Shown here in pieces: positions 19,939 through 31,277 of a stretch of DNA of 64,000 nt. Positions within the stretch are counted from its first letter, which is position 1; each line of letters starts with the position of its first letter. This DNA is from Curvularia sp. ZM96 (taxonomy: Eukaryota; Ascomycota; Dothideomycetes; Pleosporales; Pleosporaceae). Both the position numbers and the translations under genes were made by a program. The stretch lies in contig JAJGBQ010000007.1 of the NCBI GenBank assembly GCA_022457065.1, positions 868,001-932,000 on the forward strand. The letters are read 5' to 3'. The notes below the pieces were generated by a model. That model saw nothing but the letters and a program-made list of their open reading frames with translations, made no database searches and had not been told where the DNA came from.

Positions 19939-22587
19939 ATGTTGAGCTCGTCTCGGACGCTGTACCAAGCGTACAAGTTTGTCCTGATCGGCTTCCTCTT
20001 CTCGATTTGCTTCGACACAGCATCTGCACATGTCCTCAAGAAGCAGCGCGCGGCCACACCAGGCCGTACGCGCACGTCTCTCAACGCGGATTGGCGCTTC
20101 TCACGCTTCACATCTAATCCTGATGGCCTGAGTTATGAGACGTTGAGGCCATGGATGCTGCCTTGTGCAAACGACTTCATAGTTGGAGATGGATACCAAC
20201 GCCCTTCTGGTCCTGCACCTGGTGCCAACGTCAGTTACGTGCAGTCGAGCTTCAGCGATGCAGACTGGGAGGCAGTGACTCTACCACACGACTGGGCCAT
20301 CTCTGGAACTTTCGACGCCCCCGGTGTCACCGGTGATCTTGGATTCCTGCCCATCAACGGAATTGGATGGTACCGACGATCAGTCTCAATTGATGCTGAT
20401 GTCATCGACGCCGGCAAGTCCATCTTCTTGGATGTCGAAGGAGCAATGTCGTATGCTGCGGTGTGGCTGAATGGCCAGCTTGTGGGTGGATGGCCTTATG
20501 GCTACAACTCTTTCCGTCTTGACCTTACCCCGTACGCGAAGGCTGGAGCGAACACGCTTGCTATTCGATTGGACAACAAACTCGACTCGTCGCGTTGGTA
20601 CCCCGGTGCTGGAATCTATCGAGATGTTTGGATGGTAACCGTTGAGCCTGTGCACGTCGCGCAGTGGGGAACTTATATCACTACTCCAAGCATCTCGACT
20701 GAGGAGGCTACCGTCGATATGGTCGTTGAGATTGAGAACAAAGGAAACAGCAGCCAGAGTGTCGAGGTAGTAACCGAGGTCTATGAACGGGACTCTGCGT
20801 CGAAGGCGGCCAAGGGCGATAGTGTTGCCACTTTCTCAACGGCAAACGCTACTGTGGCCGGACGCTCCAAGCAATCTGTAAAAGGATCAGCTACCGTCGC
20901 CAACCCTAAACTCTGGGGACCTCCGCCAACTCAGAAGCCTAACGAGTATGTTGCGGTTACCACGGTATCCGTCAACGGCAACGTGGTAGATACTTACGAG
21001 ACTGTTTTTGGTATCCGCTCAGTTGCCTATGACCCCAACCAAGGCGTTCTCATCAATGGCGAGCGGATCTACGTCCAGGGCTCATGCAACCATCACGATC
21101 TGGGATCTCTAGGCGCTGCTTTCAACACACGAGCCGCCGAGCGCCAGATCGAGATCCTGATGGAGATGGGCAACAACGCTCTCCGAACTTCCCACAACCC
21201 ACCCGCACCAGGATATTTGGATCTTGCCGACCGCATGGGCCTGATGGTCATGGACGAGATCTTCGATACCTGGAATTTCCCCAAGGTCGAGAATGACTTT
21301 CATCGCATCTTCAAAGAGTGGCATGAACCTGACCTTCGTTCATTCATTCGCCGTGATCGCAACCATCCATCCATCATCTCTTGGAGCGTTGGAAACGAGC
21401 TTCCAGAACAATCCAACTCGACTGGCACTGCGACCCTTACAATGCTACAAGATATTGCCCACCAGGAAGACCCTACTCGCAAGGTTACTATTGGCATGAA
21501 CAATGCTAATGCTCGCACTGGTATTGCCGCAGCCGTCGACATCATCGGTCTAAACTACCAGGGAGAAGGCAAAGGAGTATCTTGGAGGAGCACATTCCCT
21601 GATTTCAAGCAAGCCTTCCCTGAGAAGATGATCTGGAGTACCGAGTCTGCGTCTACCATTAGCACTCGTGCCAAGTACCTTTTCCCAGTTACCGCCAACA
21701 AGAGCGCCGTAGTCGGCGGAGGACCATCTCAAGGTGGAGACCCAGAGACGAACATCGTCAGCTCCTACGATCTTTATGCACCAGAATGGGCCGCATCGCC
21801 CGACAAAGTCTTCCAGATGCAGGACATGCATCCGTATGTAGCTGGAGAATTCGTTTGGACCGGATGGGACTACATCGGCGAGCCCACACCGTACGCCAAC
21901 GTAAGCCGCAGCTCCTACTTTGGCATTATCGATCTCGCAGGCTTCAAGAAAGACCGCTTCTATCTTTACCAGTCTCGCTGGCGATCCGATCTCCCCATGG
22001 CGCACATCCTACCTCACTGGACCTGGCCAGAGGACCGCGTTGGACAAACCACTCCCGTACATGTCTACACCTCTGGTGATGCAGCTGAACTCTTTGTCAA
22101 CGGCGTTTCTGCCGGCCGCAAGGAAAAGGAGGAATACGACTACCGCTTCCGCTGGGACGATGTCAAGTACCAACCCGGCAACGTTACGGTGGTAACTTAC
22201 AAGAATGGCGCAGAGTGGGCGACCGCATCTCAAGTCACGGCTGGCTCGGCTGCGACTCTCAATGTGACTGCCGACCGCACTAGCATTGCCGGCGACGGCT
22301 ATGACCTCTCCTTCATCTCTGTTTCCGTGCACGATAGCCAGGGTGTAGTTGTCCCGACGGCAGATAACCCCATCAGCTTCAAGGTTACGTCCGGTCCCGG
22401 TGTTATCGTGAGCACCGACAACGGCGATCCAACGGACATGACGCCGTTCCCCAAGACGACGAGAAAGGCGTTTGGTGGTTTGGCGCTGGCTATCGTGAGG
22501 AGCGAGGCTGGAGCGACCGGGGAGATTGTAGTGGAGGCTACTGCGGAGGGATTGGAGGGCGGCCGTGTGACTATCTCTGCTGCTTGA
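19939..22587 (+). CDS. secreted glycoside hydrolase family 2 (beta-galactosidase-like)
   Basis: 882-residue intronless gene. The start is the ATG at 19939, which opens a hydrophobic signal sequence (VLIGFLFSICFDTASA) with likely cleavage near residue 30. Domains in order: GH2 sugar-binding jelly roll (about 40-230; FSDADWEAVTLPHDWAI), immunoglobulin-like domain, then a TIM barrel. The barrel has RDRNHPSIISWSVGNELPE, whose Glu (about residue 487) is the expected acid/base, and WSTESAS, whose Glu (about 569) is the expected nucleophile. The C-terminal part (about 680-880) has the DUF4982-like and Ig-like modules common in bacterial and fungal GH2 enzymes. Several N-X-S/T sites agree with secretion. 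The preferred substrate (galactoside, glucuronide, mannoside) cannot be decided from motifs alone. Intronless structure next to intron-bearing neighbours is compatible with old lateral transfer but is not proof. Confidence 0.88.
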   Translation: MLSSSRTLYQAYKFVLIGFLFSICFDTASAHVLKKQRAATPGRTRTSLNADWRFSRFTSNPDGLSYETLRPWMLPCANDFIVGDGYQRPSGPAPGANVSYVQSSFSDADWEAVTLPHDWAISGTFDAPGVTGDLGFLPINGIGWYRRSVSIDADVIDAGKSIFLDVEGAMSYAAVWLNGQLVGGWPYGYNSFRLDLTPYAKAGANTLAIRLDNKLDSSRWYPGAGIYRDVWMVTVEPVHVAQWGTYITTPSISTEEATVDMVVEIENKGNSSQSVEVVTEVYERDSASKAAKGDSVATFSTANATVAGRSKQSVKGSATVANPKLWGPPPTQKPNEYVAVTTVSVNGNVVDTYETVFGIRSVAYDPNQGVLINGERIYVQGSCNHHDLGSLGAAFNTRAAERQIEILMEMGNNALRTSHNPPAPGYLDLADRMGLMVMDEIFDTWNFPKVENDFHRIFKEWHEPDLRSFIRRDRNHPSIISWSVGNELPEQSNSTGTATLTMLQDIAHQEDPTRKVTIGMNNANARTGIAAAVDIIGLNYQGEGKGVSWRSTFPDFKQAFPEKMIWSTESASTISTRAKYLFPVTANKSAVVGGGPSQGGDPETNIVSSYDLYAPEWAASPDKVFQMQDMHPYVAGEFVWTGWDYIGEPTPYANVSRSSYFGIIDLAGFKKDRFYLYQSRWRSDLPMAHILPHWTWPEDRVGQTTPVHVYTSGDAAELFVNGVSAGRKEKEEYDYRFRWDDVKYQPGNVTVVTYKNGAEWATASQVTAGSAATLNVTADRTSIAGDGYDLSFISVSVHDSQGVVVPTADNPISFKVTSGPGVIVSTDNGDPTDMTPFPKTTRKAFGGLALAIVRSEAGATGEIVVEATAEGLEGGRVTISAA

Positions 22588-23335
22588 CTAGCAGATGGAG
22601 GAGGTCGTCGACTTGAACGTTGCGATTTGCAGTCAGTTATAATGTAATGTTGTATGAATGAATAGGAATGTGAAACGTATCTTGCCAAAACGTGTGTGTA
22701 TGTGAAGAAAATACGTGATGCTCGTTAGTGAGCAATCCTAACATGTGCTGCGACAAAGTGATAAAGTTAATGCTATTGAGTGTAATGTAATTTCACGTAA
22801 TACTGGTATGAATAACCTTTTCTTTCGTATTCCATGAAATGGCGCTATTAAGCGTGGCAAAGGGCTTTCAAACCAGCAATCGATACCAAACATTGTGCGT
22901 GAACAGGACTTTTAGGGCGTATAAATCCACAACTTGAGTGCCTACTGGGAACACCATATCAACGCTCCCCCAACTTTGACATATACTCTCTATATCAGAT
23001 TCATAACAATTTTCTATCTACGACTATTGTGCGTTGCCCCCTCACTCCTGTGCAACGGCCGTTTGCCTGAAGCCACACGTGCTGCTGGAACCTTCCGATA
23101 TCGTACCATTCTCCACTGCGGCTCTCAGACAAACGACCTCCATCTGATCTCACTTCAGATCTCCTAGAGAAGGCATGCTGTTGCTGTGGCGCTAGCGCGT
23201 GTTTGCTCTTGCCCCCGAGTATATAAACAGTCCTGCCCACCCTCCCTCCGCTCTTTGCCTGCCAGGTCCCACTGTGAGTATCCCCCACCCTTTCTCAACT
23301 GGCCTCCACCTCATACTTCTTAGGAAACATTCCAA
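22588..23335. promoter_or_regulatory. promoter with TATA box and 5' UTR intron
   Basis: A TATATAA box is at 23220-23226. About 50 nt further on, GTGAGT at 23274 and TTAG at 23320-23323 bound a probable 50-nt 5' UTR intron that ends 12 nt before the ATG at 23336. The left part of the region, from 22588, is the 3' flank of the glycoside hydrolase gene and shows no gene. Confidence 0.55.
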
Positions 23336-24820
23336 ATGGCTTCAGTATCCGCTCTCAAGTTTCTCCCTTCCCCCTCTTCTCTCTCTTTTCTCTCCCCCAT
23401 TGCACGCCGTGTCTCTGGCACGCGCGGCGTCGCAAAAGAGGCTAGTGCCACTGTCAAGATGGTCAGGCCGCTCTACGAGCGGCTCCCACGACCACAGTTC
23501 AAGCCAGCTGCTGCGGTTGTGTCCAGGAACAAGCTTCCGGCAACCAAGGCGTTGGCCTCAAGGACAAGGCTGGGCGCTGCGGCGCCTCGCAAACCCTCCC
23601 CTTCCCCCCTCCTTGCTTGTGCTCGAGCTGATTACAAGCAGATTCCAGGGTTCGCTTTTGCGAACTCTAGGATCCCAAGGCCGGCACGTGCGGCTTTGAA
23701 GGCAGCTCCTGTGCGCCCAGCACTGGGGATGAGGGTGAGGCTGGCAGATGTCACCAGGCATCTCAAGGCCAAGCGCATGCTCCGCTCGGTTGAACAACCG
23801 AAGGAGGTTGCTGCTTGCGCAGAGAAGGTCCTGGCAAGGGGTCAAGATGCGCTCGACATCCCTGTGCCCTCCGCTAAGGAGACGGCAGTGGAGCCACAGT
23901 GCCAAGGTAAGTGCTGTTTTCTCGAGACAAGACATGATCATGACTGACAAACGTTAGCATCAGCTGGCACTTCCACTAGCAAGTCTCCGAAGGAGAGCAT
24001 CAAGGTGGCGTCAGCAAAGTTGGCTCCGGGCAATGCCAAGGTAGTCAAGAAGATTGGGCGTGCTACTACGCCAAAGGTCGCCAATCCCCGACCATCGACC
24101 GTAGCCAAGGTCGACAAGAAGACTATGGCGGCCTCCAAGCCCCAGAGTCTGCGCAAGGTTAGCCCCCTTGCACGTCGCCAAAAGCTCGTCGAGAAGTCGA
24201 GGCCTGGTGTTGATCGCAAGATCAAACCAGCGAACAGGGGCCAGGAGAAGCCAGTGGTCAGCCAACCACTCGCAGTAAAGCCTGCGCTGCGTGCTCCACG
24301 TGCGGCCGATTCCGCAGTGGTGAGCAAGCGGGTGAGCTTTGTCGAGGATTCGTCCTCCAAGGTCGCTGTCAAGCAACCTTTGCTGCGTGGGCCCGCTCCC
24401 ACTGTCCTTCACCCCTCCCGTTCGCCACTGGCTAGCCCTCGGGCGAAGCACGTCTTCACGGCGAAGAGCGCGGGTTGCGTGACGATCAAGAGGCGGTTTC
24501 TCGACCGTTTTGCGAGTGTCCAGGCTTACGAGCTGCAACGCCGAAAGGACGCTCAGGCCGCAGGCGAGCAGCCAGGTCTAGGTCAGCTAGACTATGGCAA
24601 CTCAGTCTTCAGGATTGCCCTACAGGCGTCCGAGGTCATTACCTCCGGCGACATTGGGATGCTGCAGGACCTGAGTACCGTTGGAAAGGCTGTGCCTCAG
24701 ACAGGCGGACGTGGCAGGAAGGCCATTCCTGTGTGGGTCTTTGGATCTTTCAAGGAGCCATTTAGGTCTGCGGCTATTCCGACCAAGCGGGTTCCCGTTT
24801 ATAGGAAGCCAAAGGCCTAG
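23336..24820 (+). CDS. hypothetical basic (Lys/Arg/Ala/Pro-rich) protein, 477 aa
   Basis: Not recognised. Two exons (23336-23906 and 23958-24820) join across a 51-nt intron (GTAAGT...GTTAG) that restores frame exactly. The protein is strongly basic and low in hydrophobics, with many K, R, A, P and V. It is probably disordered, apart from a C-terminal segment (about residues 360-477: RRFLDRFASVQAYELQRRKD...NSVFRIALQASEVIT) that could fold into helices. A KRVSFVED sequence resembles an RVxF docking site for protein phosphatase 1 (inference). The N-terminal 30 residues are Ser/Leu/Arg-rich and could be read as a mitochondrial presequence, but nuclear or chromatin association is equally possible. 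A clear TATA box and UTR intron precede it. The 3' flank holds a duplicated intron-exon unit. Confidence 0.6.
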
Positions 24821-24861
24821 TTAGCTGCAAGATCCCTGGGCCAAGTTGGTCGCTTTTGCGG

Positions 24862-25260
24862 ATGGGCAGTCCGTCGACTTGTCTATCATTCTTCAAGTAA
24901 GACATCTCTTTCTCCTAGCCAAGACACTTCTGCTAACTGTGTTACAGGGTCATCATCGATCACTTGATCGATTATAATAAAGTCGGGGCGTCCTTTTCGA
25001 CAGGGCGGGGCGTGTGGTGGGACCCCGCACATCATGACTGTTTTGTGTTTATGTCTTGAGTTTTCATTTGGTAAGACACCTCCTTCTCTTGGTTGAGACC
25101 TCTATACTAACTATGCTACAGTTTCAGTATTGTTCGATTACAACAAAGTCGGGGCGTCCTTTTCGGCAGGGCGGGGCGAGTGGTGGGACCCCGCATTCCG
25201 AACAACTTTCTTCTTACACATCGACAAAGAGACGTTGTTTGGATCTTGACAATCAGGGTG
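24862..25260 (+). repeat. tandemly duplicated intron plus short coding-like exon
   Basis: Two copies, about 24897-25030 and 25071-25195, each begin with a canonical intron (GTAAGACAYCTC...CTAACTRTGYTACAG). Each continues into about 60 near-identical bases that in one frame read DYNKVGASFS-x-GRG-x-WWDPA. Differences between copies include synonymous changes (tat/tac, aat/aac) and two replacements. Copy 1 can be read as a two-exon 48-residue frame (24862-24896 plus 24948-25059). Copy 2 continues after the shared peptide to a stop at 25260. They may be small genes, alternative last exons or UTR exons of the gene upstream. Confidence 0.5.
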
Positions 25261-25934
25261 AGTGCTTGGTGGAGGTGGAGCAGGACTGAGAAGGAAACAT
25301 CACTTTGACTGAGGGACAATCATTGTGTTATCAGGGCTAGGGCAAATAGGGAGATCGTCCATCGCTAGCGGGGAGCGAGGCTTCGGGGCAATCGAGGTTT
25401 TCACGCACTAGTGCCCATGTACCAGATTCCGGGGTTTCTGGGGTGCATGCCTGATTGGGATACCGTCGATGGAGGGAAAGCATGCATTCATCAAGTCTTC
25501 AATGCTTGCCAATCAGACAACTTTTACACTTCGCTCATCTTGGCCCTTTCCATGCCGTCTCTGCCGCGCCGTATGTTCTTTTTCAACTTTCCAAGCCCGC
25601 CTATTTGCTGTAAACTTGTCAATCTCCGCGCTGGTGTCATCCCGGCATCCAGGTAAACTGACGCCAGCCCATCAGCGCTGTATGTGCGTCGTCGCACGTG
25701 TCGCCGTGATTGGCAGACTGCTATCATGCTCGCTCAGCATTAGACTTGAACAGGCAGTTGCCGAGCCTTATGCACGGCCACACCAAGACTCGCCAAGCCT
25801 GGCCTTGGTGAACGCAGCGGAGACGTCCGTTTATCCTACGGAATACATATAGCGATGGACCGGGAAGATGGCGCCGTTTCTTTGTGCTCGCGCCTGCTTT
25901 CCTCCCGAGTCAATTGCTGGTGTCGTAGGCGAAG
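25261..25934. other. intergenic upstream of 5'-nucleotidase
   Basis: 674 bp holding the promoter of the nucleotidase gene. A TACATATAG motif lies near 25843, about 90 nt before the ATG. No further gene recognised. Confidence 0.4.
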
Positions 25935-27789
25935 ATGAAGCTCACCACTCGATCAAGCGCATCTCTCGTTGCCATCTCGGCGCTGGCGACCATCGCTCAG
26001 GCTGAAGACGCGCTCTATAGCAAGCGTATGGTGAAGCGTGGAATTGACCAGGACGGAAACTACAATATCTGTGAGCTCTGACATTCCTATCGATATTTTC
26101 CTCTACTTACGTGTCATAGCCTTCTTCCACATCAACGACGTGCACGCCCATCTTGACGAGTTCAGCTCCTCAGGAACCGACTGCACCAGGCCCGAGCGAG
26201 GCTGCTACGGCGGTTATGCCCGTGTCAAGACTGTGATTGAGGAGCAGCGCCCCAACTTCGAGGACAGCCTCTGGCTCAACGCCGGTGACGAGTTCCAGGG
26301 TACCTTATTCTACACCTACTATGGTGGTGAGAAGATCGCCGAGGTCTTGAACGAGCTCAAGTTTGATGCCATGACTCTCGGGAACCACGAGTTCGATGGC
26401 GGAGACGCTGAGTTGGGAGAGTTCCTCGTTAACCTCACATTTCCTGTCGTTAGTGCCAACGTGCACTCGCAGGATCCAAATGTCAATAAGACGGTCAAGC
26501 CCTGGACCGTGTTCGAGGAGCATGACTTGGCGCTGATTGGAGTTACATCGCAAGACACCGGCAGTCTTAGCAATGCGGATGTGACGACTGTCTTTTCGGA
26601 CGTTGTTGAGGCTGTACAAGGCGCTATCGACGAGATCAAGGCCACCACCAACATCACAAGAATTGCAGCTCTTACCCACATTGGCTACGAAAAGGACCAG
26701 GAGCTTGCCAAGGCGACTACCGGTCTTCATCTGATTATCGGCGGCCACAGCCACACCCTGCTTGGTGATATGGAAGACGCCGAAGGCAAATACCCTACCA
26801 TTGTCGACAACAAGGACGGCGACGAGGTATTCATCGTCACCGCCTACCGCTGGGGCGAATACGTCGGCTACATCGACGTTACGTATGACCCCTCAGGCAA
26901 AATCCTCGCCTACCACGGCGCCCCGATCCATCTCACCAATACCACGAAGCAAGAGGAGTCGCTTCAAGAAGAGATCGAAGCGTGGCGCGTTCCGTTCGAA
27001 GAATTCGCCGCCGAAGTTCTCGGCACCACCAACGTCGAGCTCGACCAGACCACGTGCCAAAAGCAAGAATGCCTGCTCGGCGACTTCATGGCCGATGCTA
27101 TGCTCGCATACCGCAAGAACAACACTGATGATGTAGACTTCGCCCTGATCAACGCGGGCGGCATCCGCGCCACCATCGACCAAGGCGACATCACCCGTGG
27201 AGAAGTTCTGACTTCGTTTCCCTTTGGCAACTCCATCGTGCAAGTCGCTATCACCGGAAAAACCCTCTGGGAAGCTCTCGAAGGCATCGTAACCGGCGTC
27301 AACGTCGCCAACGGCGAGGAAGTCACTTCCTTTTTCCAAATCAGCTCCGGCATCAAAGTCCAATACAACCCCAACAACGCAAACAACACCAAGCTCGTCT
27401 CCGTCACCATCGGCGATGAGCCGCTTAAGAACGACACTACGTATCAAATGGTAACGCTGGACTTCATTGCTGGTGGTGGAGATAACTTCTTCGAACCCAC
27501 GACCGACTTTGTCAGTCTGGATACCCAGGATGAGGTGCTGACGCAGTATATTGGCGCCAAGACACCGGTGGATATCAATCTGGATGGAAGGATTGAGGAG
27601 GTAGATGGGCAGCGCGAGGAGGGTGGGGACGGTAATGGAACGACGCCCGCGAATGGGACAACGCCGTCCAGTGGTTCGCCGACGAGTGGCACGCCGCCGC
27701 AGCAGACGGCGAATGCAGCGGCGAGGCTGGGACAGAGCGCTGTAGGTGCGTTGTTGGTTGGTGCTGTCGCGGCGCTGTGTGTGCTCTAA
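25935..27789 (+). CDS. secreted, probably GPI-anchored 5'-nucleotidase / metallophosphatase
   Basis: 601-residue ecto-enzyme expected to dephosphorylate nucleoside monophosphates outside the cell. Two exons (25935-26070, 26120-27789). The first supplies the signal peptide (ending near AIAQA, residue 23) and a KR-rich propeptide-like stretch. The calcineurin-type metallophosphatase domain has its ordered metal ligands: FHINDVHAHLDE, NAGDEFQGT, LGNHEFDGG and IIGGHSHT. The 5'-nucleotidase C-terminal domain follows (GDFMADAML...INAGGIRATI...GDITRGEV...TSFPFGNS). A Gly/Thr/Ser/Pro linker leads to a hydrophobic C-terminal tail (VGALLVGAVAALCVL) after small residues, a classical GPI-attachment signal. 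Length is normal. Extracellular purine and phosphate scavenging is the likely role. Confidence 0.92.
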
Positions 27790-28460
27790 GGGAAATAAGG
27801 GGGCTGGAGTGACTGTGTAATGGATAATGAGATAATTGTATTTATGTACTATTTCCTCTTGGTGTAGCGAAAAAAATGTAGATGACATTTAACAAACTCG
27901 GTTATAGTAAGGTGACGCGTGCAATTTTGGGATCGATTGTTTGAACCTTCAGCTTTTTTTTTCCACTGGCTTTTGTCTCGTTGCCAGTAACTACGTGCTG
28001 AAGCAGTGATTCCCATACTTTTTTGCTGGTATGCATAACAAGTTTCCAATGCACTCAAGGACTTTTGCATATATCCCAGATATCTTTGGTCTGTATAGGA
28101 TTCGTGAAGAGCGTGATTTTAGCAGAGCACTGCGGTATCTTAGGCAGTGGTTCTGTCGTGTAGTACCGATATAACATAAGGGCGTTAGCTTGAAGCAGTC
28201 TAGTAGTTTAGGTATCGATACTTCTGTTAGATGAAGGTATATGAGATGGCTTCACTAGAGTTCGAATGGACGTATGGGTAACATCGTTCACTCCTTACGA
28301 ATGCTTCTTCTTGGATGAGATGCGTGATCATCCTGATGCGCAGAGATGTTCCATTTTGCAACGAAGTGAGATTTGTTTTTGAAATATTATGTACAAGACC
28401 ACAAACGCCATCCTTCCACCCGTCTCCCAGACCACTAGAAGCTTCAGAGGCCCATTTTTG
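27790..28460. other. convergent intergenic, 5'-nucleotidase / NLR
   Basis: 671 bp, AT-rich, shared 3' flanks. No gene, hairpin terminator or repeat recognised. Confidence 0.4.
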
Positions 28461-30871
28461 CTAGTCCTCGCAGTAACTTTGGGCCGGTCTCTTTGAACTT
28501 CCTGTACTGCTGCTTTTCAAGGAATCATGTAGACTCAGCTGGTGAGCTTGATGTGATTCAAGTGCCGCCGCATAGTCCTTGAAGAGCTCGCGAGTCCATG
28601 GGTGATCCTTACCACGGACAGCCAGTGATCCAACACATGCTTTCTCGAAGAGAAGGAGGGCTTCGTCATAGCGATTCCGACCTGAAAGATGGTGGGCAAA
28701 CCAGTACATGCAATCCAACGTGACTGTATGCTCATGCCCAAATACCCTCTCACACATGGCTAACGCCTGGCTATGCATTGCCTCCGCCTCTTGATATTTC
28801 CCTTGCTTGAATAGCGCCGTTGTCAAGTGATGCATCATGTACAGCGTGCTAGGATGCTCGTGCCCAAGAGTCTTCTTGAGCCACATCAGCGCCTGTCTAG
28901 ACATTGGTTCTGCCTCGTCGTACTTCCCTTGTAGACTAAGCGCTAACACTAAAGATCGTATACTTGCCAGCGTGGCTTCGTGCTCACACCCAAGCTTCTC
29001 CCCACATATCGCTAGAAGTTGCCAATATATCATCTCCGCCACTTCATAACCGCCCTGGGACAGTAGCATTGCCCCTATGCTACCCATGCATACTATCGTT
29101 TCTGCATGCCGACTCTCATATAACTCCATAGAAAGTGTCAGCGCCTGTATCTGTAATACATTTGCCTCTTGGTACTTGCCCTGCATGATCAGTACTCCCC
29201 CCAGAATAGTCGTGCTCATTAGTGTTTTTGGGCTCTTGTCTCCATGGACTTCCTTACAAAGTGCTAGCTCCTGTCTGAGAATTGCCTCCGCCTCGTTGTA
29301 ATTACCCATTTTTGACTTGATTGCCCCTACCATCGCCATACTCTCCAGCGTGCATTTGTGTTTTTCACCAAGCACATCCCTCCTGACCTCCATTGATGCC
29401 ACTGACATCGGCTCTGCCTCGCGTATTATTCCATAAGTATCGGCGAGCTTTGCCGCAGTGAACAGCAATAGTGCCCACTCCTTCAGTGATGTTAAGTCTT
29501 TAGGCCGCTGCGTTAGGGCTACTCGTGCATGTGGAAGTAACGCCATGCACTTCTCCCATTCCTTATCATGTGATCGCGGCAGCTCTGCGCAAAGGTTGGA
29601 GATGAACTGATCTCTCCACCTGTCTAGCTGGCCTTGGTTTTCTAGCCATGCGCGAGTTGCTAGCTGCACTAGGTCGTGCATCTCGAACGTGTTCGCATCT
29701 TTAGTCGCCGTGACGAAGGTGTAGTCTCGTAGTGTCAGTACATCATCCTCAAAATCGTCATCGATTCCAATGACTGACGCGCACTTGGAAGCTGTGTTGC
29801 TGCGCGGGCGAAGCAGGGTTTCCTGTATTCTATGTCGGTCAAAGAAACTCATCAGCGATAGCAGGTCTGCTGCTGAGGGTCTCGTCTTTTGTATATGGTC
29901 GAACGAGATCTGCCATGTTACAAGAATGGAGTTGCTAGCAGCTTTATCTCGGCGGAGATGACCCGCCTCTCGGTTTAGTAGACTAATCCTTCTACTATCG
30001 CTCTGCTGGTACGCTTCTAGATACTGTCGCACGGAGCATCTCGGCGCTCGTTCTCGAATATATGCCGCCGCCTGTATAAGAGCAAGCGGCATGCGATCGA
30101 GTACTGTTGCGAGCTGGGCAATGCTGCTGTCGTCGTTTTCTTCGGATGTATTTCGTAGCTTCTTGCGGAGCAGGGCAGATGCAGATTCGTCGTCCATTGG
30201 CTCGATGGATATGATCTGGTTGTCCTCGACGATTTGCATCGCTGCGCGTTTTGTGCGGCTCATTACTAGCACCGAGCTATGGCTGCTTGGAGGCAGATAC
30301 TGGAGCGCACTGCTGCCGTTTGTGGGAGAAAGAACAGCGACATCATCGGCATTGTCAAGTACCAAGAGCCACCGCCCGTTCTTCACGTCGCGTAACCAGT
30401 CGTGAACTAGCTTAAGCACATTGGCTTCTGGATCCTTACGGCCACGAATCTTGACTTGGTTGGCAATCTCGCAGAGGCTTTGCTCGAGCTGCGCCGTGTC
30501 GCTCGCGTTTGCCCAAAACACCCACGTATCCGGCGACTGCTCAGCAGTGCGATAGCAGTGCTCTATAGCCAGCTGGGACTTCCTGTGTCTGCGTTAGATA
30601 CGAGTATCGACTGAATGTTCTTTCGCCCAACGTACCCGACGCCGCCGAGGCCTACCAGCGCTACTCGAGACGCTGGTGCAGAGCATCGTTGGCGGATTTG
30701 TTTAAGGAGCGTGCCGCGGTCAACAAAATCGGCATCGCGGGGGAACGGCACGAAGCATGAGGGCTGTGGTGGAGTCTCGGGACGTTCTGCGTGAAAGTGG
30801 GCTTCGATGGAACCAGGGTTGTGTCCAATCTGCAACCCTAGATTCCCTGCTCCATTGAATATGGTCGTCAT
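28461..30871 (-). CDS. NB-ARC-TPR NOD-like receptor with N-terminal amyloid-type motif
   Basis: 785-residue STAND protein, two exons: 30871-30636 and 30582-28461 (intron 53 nt, GTACGT...CACAG) that meet inside the P-loop. Order: residues 4-24 form a short G/N-rich motif (IFNGAGNLGLQIGHNPGS) with no globular domain before it. The NB-ARC follows, with FVERG-like FVDRGTLL, P-loop GLGGVGKSQ (about 73-81), Walker B WLLVLDNADD, GLPLA-like MPLALIQAAAYI and an MHD motif in FEMHDLVQLATR. The last 350 residues are about seven 42-residue kinesin-light-chain-type TPRs (GKYDEAEPMSRQALMWLKKT). The gene is divergent from a HeLo-domain gene whose C-terminus carries the same motif. By analogy with NWD2/HET-S, ligand sensing by the TPRs would oligomerise the NB-ARC and expose the motif as an amyloid seed. 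No frame damage is seen. Confidence 0.9.
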
Positions 30872-31277
30872 CGTTGATTGTACGACTTTGCTGTATGTGA
30901 CAACAGCTGGATCCCGCCGTTTATTATATCTGGGATTTAAGAAATGGCACAGCTGCTCTTGAACATGTGACTGTGTCTAAGTCTGTATCTGCGTCTGAGT
31001 TTGAGTCTGTGGTTGAGTCTGAGCCTGAGTCTCTGTCTGAGAGTATGTCTGAGAGTATGTCTGAGAGTATGTCTGAGAGTATGTCTGAGAGTATGTCTGA
31101 GAGTATGTCTAAGACTGGCGCTTCGTCTTGCAAGTACACTGTTGCTGCTGGTTTTACAACCTATGTTAAAAGCATAAGCTATCCAAGTTTTGTCGAAAGA
31201 ACACACTTCTTTCATCTCTCCCTCCCCTTGTTTTTCCGTTTTCGCAAACCACATATTATTTCCCCCAGCGAGCCAAC
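30872..31277. promoter_or_regulatory. shared divergent promoter of the NLR and HeLo effector genes
   Basis: 406 bp between start codons at 30871 (minus) and 31278 (plus). It contains the 12-bp minisatellite described separately. Co-regulation of sensor and effector is inferred from this arrangement. The long Ser/Glu frame that reads through here is a translation of the minisatellite. Confidence 0.6.
31039..31110. repeat. minisatellite, six perfect copies of GAGAGTATGTCT
   Basis: The 12-mer occurs six times without a mismatch from 31039 to 31110. A degenerate 6-bp GAGTCT/GTCTGA ladder precedes it from about 30968. It sits in the promoter shared by the NLR and HeLo genes, about 170 bp from the latter's ATG, and is likely length-variable between strains. 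Confidence 0.95.

Noticed and set aside
26893..27888. 331-codon minus-strand frame opposite the 5'-nucleotidase
   Set aside because: It is the antisense of a well-supported coding exon; the long frame follows from codon bias on the other strand and resembles no family.
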